This document shows, piece after piece, positions 1 through 6,738 of a DNA stretch of 64,000 nucleotides (the first letter of the stretch is position 1; each line of letters begins with the position of its first letter). Position numbers and translations under genes: made by a program. The notes below the pieces were generated by a model. The model worked only from the letters and a program-made list of their open reading frames with translations, was not told the DNA's origin and made no database searches. Origin of the DNA: Capillibacterium thermochitinicola (GTDB lineage Bacteria; Bacillota; UBA4882; UBA10575); contig NZ_JAAKDE010000001.1 of assembly GCF_013664685.1 (NCBI RefSeq), forward strand, positions 108,132-172,131. Direction: 5' to 3'.

Positions 1-1
1 G

Positions 2-271
2 GAATACGTGGAGGTGCCGAATTTTATCGGGTCTTCACTGGTTAAAGTCCAGTCCGAACTGGCCAGTTTAGGTTTGGTCTTTAATGATGCCGTGGTCTAC
101 AAGACCAGTCCCTACCCGCGCGGGAATATTTTGGACCAAAGCCCCTTACCGGGCGAGGTTGTGCCGTTGAATACAGAGATGCGATTTACGGTCAGTTCCG
201 GTCCGGCCGGGTTTAATTCGGAGCCGGCCGAAGCGGAGCCCATCAATGAGGAGCCCATCAATCACGAGTAG
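2..271 (+). CDS. prkC: PASTA-domain Ser/Thr protein kinase, C-terminal end (partial)
   Basis: The window opens inside this gene and the frame is open from base 2. The visible residues form one complete PASTA repeat (VPNFIG at the start, a SPLPGE turn and a VSSGP end), followed by a short Glu/Pro-rich tail. PASTA repeats are the extracellular muropeptide- or lipid II-sensing part of PrkC/Stk1-type kinases. The kinase and membrane segments lie upstream of the window. The next genes are rsgA and rpe, the order usual for prpC-prkC-rsgA-rpe clusters in Firmicutes, which argues for prkC rather than a PASTA-bearing PBP. A kinase substrate homologue (reoM/ireB) and its client murA lie only 2 kb downstream. 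Confidence 0.85.
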   Translation, partial: EYVEVPNFIGSSLVKVQSELASLGLVFNDAVVYKTSPYPRGNILDQSPLPGEVVPLNTEMRFTVSSGPAGFNSEPAEAEPINEEPINHE

Positions 272-307
272 TTATTTGCACCAAGCTAGGTTACAGGAGG
301 AGTTTGT

Positions 308-1240
308 TTGCCGGTTGGGCGGATCAATAGAATAGTCGGGGGTTTTTATTATATCAGCACCGAAGATGGACGAACGATTACCGCAGTACCCCGGGGCAAA
401 CTGCGGCGAAGCGACGGGATCGTCGTCGGGGATGTGGTCGATTATGAGTTAACCGCTCCGGATCAAGGTGTGATCGAGGGTGTGCATCCCCGCCGTAACC
501 TCTTGAAACGCCCCGTAGTGGCGAACATTACCCAAGTAGCGGTGGTTTTTGCGCATAAAAATCCCGATTTCAACTATTTATTAATCGACCGGCTGCTCGT
601 GATGCTGGCGGCTTTACACCTTCCAGCCTTACTCCTCTTTAACAAGACCGATCTGGTTGACGAGAAGACCGCTTCAGAAAATGCTCAGCCTTACCGAAGA
701 ATAGGGTATACCACCCTTTGTACAAGCACCAAAAGCGGGCAGGGTAGAGAAGAACTCCTGGCCGCCTTGCAGAAGGAGACCACCACTTTGGCGGGGCCTT
801 CCGGTGTCGGCAAGTCGGCGTTGATTAATATGATCGTGCCCGGCGTCAAACAACCGACGGGGGCAGTCAGCGCCAAAATTGGGCGCGGGCGGCATACCAC
901 CCGGGAGGTAAGACTCCTAGCCCTGCCGGAAGGGGAGGGTTTTCTGGTCGACACGCCCGGCTTTAGCCAGCTGGATCTGGATTTTATCTCCCCTGCGGAG
1001 CTGGCCGGTTGCTTTCCGGAGTTTGGCGCTGCCGAACAGGAATGCCGGTTTCAGGGTTGCTTCCATGACCAGGAACCGGATTGTGGCGTGAAGGCGGCAG
1101 TCGCGGCGGGTAAGATCTACCCTTGGCGTTATGAAAATTACCTTACCTTCCTGGCGGAAGTGAGAAGCTGGGAGGAGCAGAAACGTCAACGGCCCCGGCG
1201 GACGCGGGATAAAGGAGTTGGTCATGATCGCCGGTATTGA
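308..1240 (+). CDS. rsgA: Small ribosomal subunit biogenesis GTPase RsgA
   Basis: Circularly permuted GTPase that acts late in 30S subunit maturation. An OB-fold N-terminus is followed by the G4 motif NKTD, then the P-loop GPSGVGKS and then DTPG, which is the permuted order diagnostic of RsgA/YjeQ. The C-terminal zinc motif is complete (C-x4-C-x-H-x5-C in CRFQGCFHDQEPDC). The length of 310 residues is normal. The start is TTG, with AGGAGG a few bases upstream. The 3' end overlaps rpe by 17 bases, so translation of the two is probably coupled. In Bacillus the homologue (CpgA) is a PrkC substrate, in keeping with the upstream kinase. Confidence 0.96.
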   Translation: MPVGRINRIVGGFYYISTEDGRTITAVPRGKLRRSDGIVVGDVVDYELTAPDQGVIEGVHPRRNLLKRPVVANITQVAVVFAHKNPDFNYLLIDRLLVMLAALHLPALLLFNKTDLVDEKTASENAQPYRRIGYTTLCTSTKSGQGREELLAALQKETTTLAGPSGVGKSALINMIVPGVKQPTGAVSAKIGRGRHTTREVRLLALPEGEGFLVDTPGFSQLDLDFISPAELAGCFPEFGAAEQECRFQGCFHDQEPDCGVKAAVAAGKIYPWRYENYLTFLAEVRSWEEQKRQRPRRTRDKGVGHDRRY

Positions 1241-1898
1241 AGTTGCGCCCTCAATTTTAAATGCCGATTTTGCGGACCTCCGTGCGGAAGTGGCCAAAGT
1301 GGCGACGGCTGATTGGCTTCACCTCGATATCATGGATGGGCATTTTGTTCCCAACCTTTCTTTCGGGCCGGCGGTGGCCAAAGCCCTCCGTCCCTATTCC
1401 AAACTTCCCTTTGAAGCCCATCTCATGGTGACCAACCCGGAGGTTTATATCCAACCCTTCAAAGAGGCGGGCGTTGCCCGTGTGCTTGTCCATCCCGAGG
1501 GAACGCTTCATCTTCACCGTTTGGTCCAGCAGATTAAGGCGTCCGGTTTGGAAGCCGGGGTGGCTTTGAATCCGGCGACACCGCTTAGTATGATCGATCT
1601 GGTCTTGCCTGAACTGTCCATCGTCCTGATCATGACGGTAAACCCCGGGTTTGGTGGGCAAAGTTTGATCCGGGGTGTTTTGCCCAAGATCCAACAGCTT
1701 CGACAAAGGGTGAACGCGGACGGTATCAACTGCCGGATCGGCGTGGATGGCGGGATCAACCAGACGACGGCCGCGGAAGTTGTCGCGGCCGGTGCTGATT
1801 TTATTGTGGCGGGGACCTATATTTTCCGGAACCAGGAAGCTCCCGCCCAGGTGATTGCTACTTTGAAACAATTGGGTGCCGCGAAGATTGCGGACTAA
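1224..1898 (+). CDS. rpe: Ribulose-phosphate 3-epimerase
   Basis: Interconverts ribulose 5-phosphate and xylulose 5-phosphate in the pentose phosphate pathway. It is a TIM barrel with the family signatures: APSILNADF at the N-terminus, a metal-site LDIMDGHFVPN segment, the MTVNPGFGGQ phosphate/flexible loop, and VDGGIN. Length is 224 residues. The ATG at 1224 is preferred over the in-frame TTG at 1218 because AAAGGAG ends 6 bases before it, whereas the TTG overlaps that site. It lies inside the last codons of rsgA, in the usual prkC-rsgA-rpe order. Confidence 0.96.
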   Translation: MIAGIEVAPSILNADFADLRAEVAKVATADWLHLDIMDGHFVPNLSFGPAVAKALRPYSKLPFEAHLMVTNPEVYIQPFKEAGVARVLVHPEGTLHLHRLVQQIKASGLEAGVALNPATPLSMIDLVLPELSIVLIMTVNPGFGGQSLIRGVLPKIQQLRQRVNADGINCRIGVDGGINQTTAAEVVAAGADFIVAGTYIFRNQEAPAQVIATLKQLGAAKIAD

Positions 1899-1916
1899 GA
1901 AGAGGGGGTAAAACAC

Positions 1917-2393
1917 ATGACTTTTCAACATATTGATTCTTTTGTCCGTGCTGTGCATACCGTAATCGCCATGATGCTGGATCCAGACGTTAAAACCGGT
2001 AAACCCTTTTTTAACGACCATCCCCTGACCAAATACGATCTGGCTGTCTTGGTAGGAGTCCTAGGCGATCTGCAGGGGCAAGTCATCTGTGGCATGGATG
2101 TCGAGACCGGGAAGAATATTATCGGCCGGATGTTGGGGGTCGAGAACCCGGTGATTGATGCCATGGGTAAAAGTGCCCTTTGCGAGTTGAAGAATATTAT
2201 CGTCGGGACCGCCAGTACCAACCTGTCGGAAGTTGGATACCGCTGTAACATTACTCCCCCTTTGCTGTTGAGCGATGGTAAGGTGCCCGATTTTCTTAAA
2301 CATATCGACACCGCACTAACGATTCCGATTACCACTGGTTCCGGTAAGATCGAACTGAATCTTTTTCTAAAGAAAGATGAACTTGCTTCTTAA
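1917..2393 (+). CDS. CheX-like chemotaxis phosphatase-family protein
   Basis: A 158-residue protein of the CheX/CheC fold. The helix around residues 85-95 carries the ExxN pair (CELKN) that CheX uses to position water for CheY-P dephosphorylation. A Gly/Asp-rich N-terminal strand region (GVLGDLQGQV) matches the same family. No other chemotaxis gene is adjacent. It follows rpe by 18 bases with AGAGGGGG ahead of the ATG, so it may be co-transcribed with the kinase/rsgA operon. A paralogue sits at 25449-25922 beside an HD-GYP protein, which suggests that these stand-alone CheX proteins act on response regulators outside chemotaxis. That role is inference. Confidence 0.8.
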   Translation: MTFQHIDSFVRAVHTVIAMMLDPDVKTGKPFFNDHPLTKYDLAVLVGVLGDLQGQVICGMDVETGKNIIGRMLGVENPVIDAMGKSALCELKNIIVGTASTNLSEVGYRCNITPPLLLSDGKVPDFLKHIDTALTIPITTGSGKIELNLFLKKDELAS

Positions 2394-2497
2394 GGTGTTA
2401 TTTTTGGAATAAGACAAATAATAGTGGTGAACCACAAAAATTTCCACTGAGATATGGGGGGAGCTTTTTGTATCTCGGTGTTAAGGAGGGAAAGCCT

Positions 2498-2752
2498 ATG
2501 CATGACCAGACCATCCGCTTTGCGCCGAAAGATGAGGACCCGTTAGACGTCAGGAAGGTTCTTAAAGAGGTATGCGCCGCCTTAACCGAAAAGGGCTATG
2601 ACCCGCTCGATCAGATTGTCGGCTACTTGCTTTCCGGAGATCCGGCCTACATCACCAGTCATAAAAACGCCCGCATTCTTATTCGAAAACTGGACCGCGA
2701 TCAAATTCTTGAGGAATTGGTTCGGTATTATCTGGAAAGCGAGGGGGTTTAG
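2498..2752 (+). CDS. reoM: IreB/ReoM family regulatory phosphoprotein
   Basis: An 84-residue UPF0297 (YrzL) protein. The N-terminus DQTIRF keeps the conserved Asp-Gln-Thr whose Thr is phosphorylated by the PASTA kinase in Enterococcus (IreB) and Listeria (ReoM). The rest follows the family closely (LTEKGYDPLDQIVGYLLSGDPAYITSHKNAR). In Listeria unphosphorylated ReoM promotes ClpCP-dependent degradation of MurA. The ATG at 2498 follows AAGGAGGG; an upstream TTG at 2468 would add a non-conserved extension. Its stop codon touches the murA start. The gene usually sits in an alaS-yrzL-ruvX-yrzB cluster. Here ruvX and yrzB are 35 kb away and this gene is with murA instead. Confidence 0.93.
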   Translation: MHDQTIRFAPKDEDPLDVRKVLKEVCAALTEKGYDPLDQIVGYLLSGDPAYITSHKNARILIRKLDRDQILEELVRYYLESEGV

Positions 2753-4033
2753 ATGTCTTTTTTTCGGATTGAAGGTGGTCGTCGTTTAAAGGGTACGATT
2801 CGGATTAGCGGTTCGAAAAACAGTAGTCTTGCTTTGATGGTTGGTGCCGCATTAGGCGATGAAGATGTAATTCTCACCAATTTCCCCCAGGATTTGGACG
2901 CCGTGATCCTGGCGGATATTCTCCGGGAAATCGGGGTGAAAGTTGAAGAACAAGCTCCCGGCAAGGTGTTGATCAACGGTTCTGGGCTCAGGCGTAGACC
3001 GATCCCCTATGAACTGGCGCGGAAAATCAGGGGGTCTTTTTATGTGGCCGGGTTGATGTTGGCCCGTTTGAAAGAGGCGGAGGTCCCGCTGCCGGGAGGA
3101 TGTTTTCTGGGGCCGCGTCCGGTTGATTTTCACATTAAGGGTTTTCAGTCTTTGGGTGCAGAGGTCAGTATCGAACACGGTCTGATGAAAGCCAAGATGG
3201 GCAAACCGGTAGAGAACGGTTTCTTTATCAACCGGAGTAGTGTCGGGACGACGGTTAATCTGATGTATTTGGCCAGTTTGACGCCGGGGACTTTTGTTCT
3301 GGAGAATGCGGCCAAGGAACCGGAGATTGTTGATTTGGCGGTCCTCCTTAATGCGATGGGAGCGCGTATCCGGGGGGCCGGGACGGAAGTAATCCGGATC
3401 CAAGGGGTCGATCGGCTGAGAGGGGCGGAACATACGATTATCCCCGACCGGATTGAGGCCGGCACCTATATGGTGGCGGTGGCTGCGACCCGGGGCGAAG
3501 CCGTTTTGGAGAACGTGATGCCCGATCACCTGCGGACGCCGATCATGAAGTTGCGGGAGGCCGGAGCCCTGGTGGAAGAAGGGGAGACCTCGATCCGGGT
3601 GGCGGCACCGGAACCTATGGTCAGCACCGATGTGGAGACCGCTCCTTATCCGGGCTTTCCCACCGATCTGCAGCAGCCCTTCGGGGTTTTGATGTCCGTT
3701 GCCCGTGGGACCAGTATTATCCGGGAGACCATCTTTGACAACCGTTTTCGCTATTTGGATGAACTGACCCGGATGGGTGCCGATGTGCGCGTTGACCGGG
3801 ACCGGGCGATCATCAAAGGGGTACCGTCTCTGAGTGGGGCCCCGGTCGAAACCACCGACCTGCGGGCCGGGGCGGCCCTGGTGATTGCCGGTTTGATGGC
3901 AGATGGGGTGACCCTGGTTTCGGGGGCGGAAAACATCGACCGGGGTTACGAAAAAATGGTGGAGAAGTTACGGGGGGTTGGAGCCAAAATCGAACGCCTC
4001 CATTCCGTTGAAGAGTGTAAAGAGGTAATTTAA
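2753..4033 (+). CDS. murA: UDP-N-acetylglucosamine 1-carboxyvinyltransferase
   Basis: First committed step of peptidoglycan precursor synthesis: transfer of enolpyruvate from PEP to UDP-GlcNAc in the cytoplasm. Conserved Lys-Asn of the GSKN motif lies near residues 20-24, and the catalytic Cys loop is intact (PGGCFLGPRPVD), so fosfomycin sensitivity is expected. The length of 426 residues is normal. The ATG at 2753 directly follows the reoM stop, with GAGGGGG overlapping the reoM end, so translation is probably coupled. Pairing with reoM suggests that MurA level is set by the upstream PASTA kinase (inference from Listeria/Enterococcus). A terminator follows at 4046. Confidence 0.97.
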   Translation: MSFFRIEGGRRLKGTIRISGSKNSSLALMVGAALGDEDVILTNFPQDLDAVILADILREIGVKVEEQAPGKVLINGSGLRRRPIPYELARKIRGSFYVAGLMLARLKEAEVPLPGGCFLGPRPVDFHIKGFQSLGAEVSIEHGLMKAKMGKPVENGFFINRSSVGTTVNLMYLASLTPGTFVLENAAKEPEIVDLAVLLNAMGARIRGAGTEVIRIQGVDRLRGAEHTIIPDRIEAGTYMVAVAATRGEAVLENVMPDHLRTPIMKLREAGALVEEGETSIRVAAPEPMVSTDVETAPYPGFPTDLQQPFGVLMSVARGTSIIRETIFDNRFRYLDELTRMGADVRVDRDRAIIKGVPSLSGAPVETTDLRAGAALVIAGLMADGVTLVSGAENIDRGYEKMVEKLRGVGAKIERLHSVEECKEVI

Positions 4034-4045
4034 AAAGACGAAAAA

Positions 4046-4076
4046 ACAACTGTCGACGGCGACGGTTGTTTTTTTT
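4046..4076 (+). terminator. Intrinsic terminator after murA
   Basis: A ten-base stem (ACAACTGTCG with CGACGGTTGT, one G-U pair) around an ACGG loop is followed by a run of T. It closes the reoM-murA unit. Confidence 0.9.
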
Positions 4077-4160
4077 ATTATTTCCCGGCCTGGTGATGGG
4101 GATGGGAAAAGTCATAATTGGCCGAATAAGAACATAAAAATGGTGGGCGGGGTGAAATAG

Positions 4161-4619
4161 ATGCTCAAGGCGAACCTGGTCCTTTTTTTATTCTTATGCA
4201 TCGGCCTTTTCTTTGGAAATAGCCTGGTTGCCGCCGGTGCCGGCACCTTGTTGGTTTTGAAGCTACTCAACAGCCCGGTATTGCTGGCGGTTTTGGAGAG
4301 ACACGCCCTCCAATGGGGGTTGCTTTTTCTTTTGATTGCGGTCATGGTACCGTTGACCAAAGACCAGTGCGGAGGGAAAGAGCTGCTGGCCGTCCTCCTG
4401 ACTCCCGCCGGATTGGTGGCGGTGGTCGGGGGAATTACCGCCGCCTATCTTTCCGGACAAGGACTGGATTTACTCTATTATAAGCCGGAGATCATGATTG
4501 GACTGGTGATCGGAACGGTCTTGGGGGTCTTCTTTTTCAAAGGAATGCCGGTCGGTCCACTGGCGGCGGCCGGACTGGCGGCCGTTCTTCTAAAGTTGAT
4601 GGGTTTAGCCCAGAAGTGA
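4161..4619 (+). CDS. UPF0756/DUF441 membrane protein
   Basis: A 152-residue integral membrane protein of the DUF441 (YeaL-like) family, recognised from the N-terminal hydrophobic helix, the VMVPLTKDQ segment after the second helix, and the GLVIGTVLGVFFFKGMPVGPL region near the C-terminus. Four to five membrane segments are visible. No function is established for the family. GGCGGGGTG precedes the ATG. The gene ends inside the 5' end of the yqhV-like gene and both precede ylbJ, so it is probably part of a small membrane-protein operon. Confidence 0.82.
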   Translation: MLKANLVLFLFLCIGLFFGNSLVAAGAGTLLVLKLLNSPVLLAVLERHALQWGLLFLLIAVMVPLTKDQCGGKELLAVLLTPAGLVAVVGGITAAYLSGQGLDLLYYKPEIMIGLVIGTVLGVFFFKGMPVGPLAAAGLAAVLLKLMGLAQK

Positions 4620-4630
4620 GGTGTCAGGGG

Positions 4631-4894
4631 ATCGAAAGCCGTAATCTGGTGGGGATGGCTGTCCTCAGGATTATCTCCGGTTGTTTGGAGATTGGTACTG
4701 CTTTGCTTTTCTTGCGTTTAAAAAAAGTCGAGATCGCCCTGCAGCTCAATGCGGTCCTTGGTTTAGTGGGGCCGATCGTCTTTTTACTCGTTAGCGGCCT
4801 GGGTTTGATTACGGTGGCGACGAAGGTCTCCCCGTATAAAGTGGCGTTGGTGGCCTTGGGCGTGGCCTTCATCGTGCTGGGGAGTAGAAATTAA
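4631..4894 (+). CDS. yqhV: YqhV-like (DUF2619) membrane protein
   Basis: Small membrane protein with two to three helices, matching the DUF2619/YqhV family (GMAVLRIISGCLEIGTALLFL; AVLGLVGPIVFLLV). Function is unknown, though the family is common in spore formers. The start is odd. GAGGTG at 4618-4623 is a good ribosome-binding site, and the codon 7 bases later is ATC at 4631. Read as Met this gives MESRNLVGMA, which from memory lines up with the N-terminus of Bacillus YqhV. The canonical alternatives are GTG at 4616, before the ribosome-binding site, and ATG at 4655, which would cut into the first helix. I favour AUC initiation with moderate confidence; the gene itself is well supported. Confidence 0.75.
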   Translation: MESRNLVGMAVLRIISGCLEIGTALLFLRLKKVEIALQLNAVLGLVGPIVFLLVSGLGLITVATKVSPYKVALVALGVAFIVLGSRN

Positions 4895-4929
4895 CAGTCT
4901 GGAATTGAGGAGGCAAAGGAGGAGTGGCT

Positions 4930-6213
4930 GTGGTGACCGGGATGGGATTTTCAGGACGAAAAGGCCTTTTTTATTTCACCGCGCTCTGTTTCGCGCTGAT
5001 TACCTTATCATTGGCAATCTTCCCCAAAGCTGGGCTGGCCGCTGCCCGGGACGGGCTGGCCATCTTCGCGGAGGTAGTTCTCCCTTCCCTTTTGCCCTTT
5101 TTTATTCTCTCCGAGATCCTGCTCGGTTTGGGGGTCGTACATTTTATCGGGGTCTTCCTGGAACCACTGATGCGACCGGTCTTCAATGTTCCCGGGGTCG
5201 GGGCCTTTGCCCTGTCCATGGGTTTGGCGGCCGGTTATCCAATGGATGCGGTGATTACCGCCAAATTCCGGCGGTTAAAACTCTGTACCCGGATTGAAGG
5301 CGAGCGGTTATTGGCCTTTACCAACACGGCGGACCCGCTTTTCATGTTTGGCGCGGTTGCGGTCGGCATGTTTGGCTACCCGGAGCTTGGGGTAATCATT
5401 GCCGTCACCCATTACCTGGCAGCCTTTACGGTCGGAATTGTCTTCCGCTTTTACGGGAGAAAAGAGGAACGGTCGGCGGTGCAGGAAGAAACGGCTCCTG
5501 TTAACCTGTGGGAACGGGCGTTGGCGGAGATGCACAAAGCCTACCGGGAGGATGGGCGGCCCTTGGGCCAACTCCTGGCCGATGCGGTCAAAGACTCCGT
5601 CTCCACCTTATTGATGATCGGTGGATTTATCGTTCTTTTTGCCGTTTTGTACCAGGTGATGTCGGAAGTGGGAGTGCTCCGGTATATCCTGCCGGTAGTG
5701 GAAGCCGGGCTGAAAATCTTTGGTTTAAATCCGGAATTAGGGGCGGCGGTCGTCAAAGGCTTCTTTGAGATTGATATCGGGACGATGGCGGCGGCCAAGA
5801 CGGCCGGGGCCCTGGCGGACCGGCTGATTATCGCTTCGGCCATCATTGCCTGGAGCGGGCTTTCGGTTTTGGGGCAGGTGATGAGTGTCGTTCATGGGAC
5901 GGACTTGCGGGTTAAACCGTTTATCATTGCCCGGGTGCTCCACGCCGTGGTCGCCGGTTTCTACACCTATCTGGCGCTGGGAATGGTGAAAGTACCCGAA
6001 GCACTCCCGGCCGCCCGGACGTTTACCGGCGGGGTAATCAGCCGCTGGATGCTTTCGGGCAAGCAGCTTTTGATCATTACCGGCCTTCTAATCGTTGCCG
6101 GCCTCTTCATGCGTTTTTTATCCGGGTATCGTTTGGTCTGCCGGACTGATCAGCCGGAACGGCAAACGGAAGAAGCGGCCGGTAAAATTGTTGGTAAAAA
6201 AAATCGGCTTTAA
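4930..6213 (+). CDS. ylbJ: Sporulation integral membrane protein YlbJ
   Basis: A polytopic membrane protein of about 428 residues with two Gate/nucleoside-recognition domains. Family landmarks are AAARDGLAIFAEVVLPSLLPFF near the N-terminus, SMGLAAGYPMDA, and the second gate domain with GFFEIDIGT. In Bacillus YlbJ is made under sigma-E and needed for spore cortex formation. The GTG at 4924 overlaps the AAGGAGG site and cannot be the start; GTG at 4930 (7-base spacing) or 4933 is better. The C-terminus beyond residue 400 is basic and unconserved. Confidence 0.92.
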   Translation: MVTGMGFSGRKGLFYFTALCFALITLSLAIFPKAGLAAARDGLAIFAEVVLPSLLPFFILSEILLGLGVVHFIGVFLEPLMRPVFNVPGVGAFALSMGLAAGYPMDAVITAKFRRLKLCTRIEGERLLAFTNTADPLFMFGAVAVGMFGYPELGVIIAVTHYLAAFTVGIVFRFYGRKEERSAVQEETAPVNLWERALAEMHKAYREDGRPLGQLLADAVKDSVSTLLMIGGFIVLFAVLYQVMSEVGVLRYILPVVEAGLKIFGLNPELGAAVVKGFFEIDIGTMAAAKTAGALADRLIIASAIIAWSGLSVLGQVMSVVHGTDLRVKPFIIARVLHAVVAGFYTYLALGMVKVPEALPAARTFTGGVISRWMLSGKQLLIITGLLIVAGLFMRFLSGYRLVCRTDQPERQTEEAAGKIVGKKNRL

Positions 6214-6354
6214 TCCCGGCCGCTGGCCGGAGAGCAACGTCTTGTCTCTACAGTGTCGGGCGGTTTCCTGTTTATAATCACCAAAACCTCCAGAGGAAAA
6301 CTAGTTTTACGGCTCTGAGCTTGGGAAAGCTAAGGGCGAAGGGAGGTGCTACAT

Positions 6355-6705
6355 ATGGGTGCCGGTCAAAGAAGTAATACCTTAGTCGTGAAAGAAGCTG
6401 CCCAGGCAATGGAGAAATTCAAGTACGAAGTAGCCAACGAACTAAACATCAACATGCAGCCGATTCAGGGGGATTACTGGGGGTATATGACCGCGCGTGA
6501 TTGCGGTTCCGTCGGTGGCCAAATGGTAAAGAGAATGATCGAAGCCGCCGAGCGGTCTTTGGCGGAACAAGCGGCTTACCAGGCCTCTTCGGCTTTCCGG
6601 CAAACGGTCAATACCCCGCAAGCGGGACAAAATCTCAGCTCCGGACCGGGTGGTCCGTCGGTTTTAAGTTCGATCCCCGGCTTTACTCAGCCAACCCAAC
6701 AGTAA
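6355..6705 (+). CDS. Alpha/beta-type small acid-soluble spore protein
   Basis: DNA-binding SASP that coats spore DNA in the forespore core. The core has the family signatures: the AMEKFKYEVANELNI helix, the YWGYMTARDCGSVGGQMVKRMIE region, and the GPR-protease-cleavable segment between them. The protein is 116 residues long, against about 60-90 in most homologues, because of a Gln/Ser/Pro-rich C-terminal extension of roughly 45 residues. The ATG at 6355 follows GGGAGG with 8-base spacing. No forespore sigma-G promoter could be assigned with confidence. A 12-bp palindrome (AAAACTAGTTTT) lies at 6297-6308 in the leader. Confidence 0.93.
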   Translation: MGAGQRSNTLVVKEAAQAMEKFKYEVANELNINMQPIQGDYWGYMTARDCGSVGGQMVKRMIEAAERSLAEQAAYQASSAFRQTVNTPQAGQNLSSGPGGPSVLSSIPGFTQPTQQ

Positions 6706-6710
6706 CATAA

Positions 6711-6738
6711 AACGGAGGCGTTTGCCTCCGTTTATTTT
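6711..6738. terminator. Bidirectional intrinsic terminator between SASP and minus-strand gene
   Basis: A nine-base perfect stem (AACGGAGGC with GCCTCCGTT, loop GTTT) is followed by T-rich sequence on the plus strand. The minus-strand gene ends at 6732 inside the same hairpin, so it serves both convergent genes. Confidence 0.85.

Noticed and set aside
1257..2021. 254-codon minus-strand frame over rpe
   Set aside because: Shadow of rpe and the CheX gene; no recognisable protein features.
2468..2497. TTG start extending the ReoM protein
   Set aside because: The extension is not conserved, and AAGGAGGG lies directly before ATG 2498.
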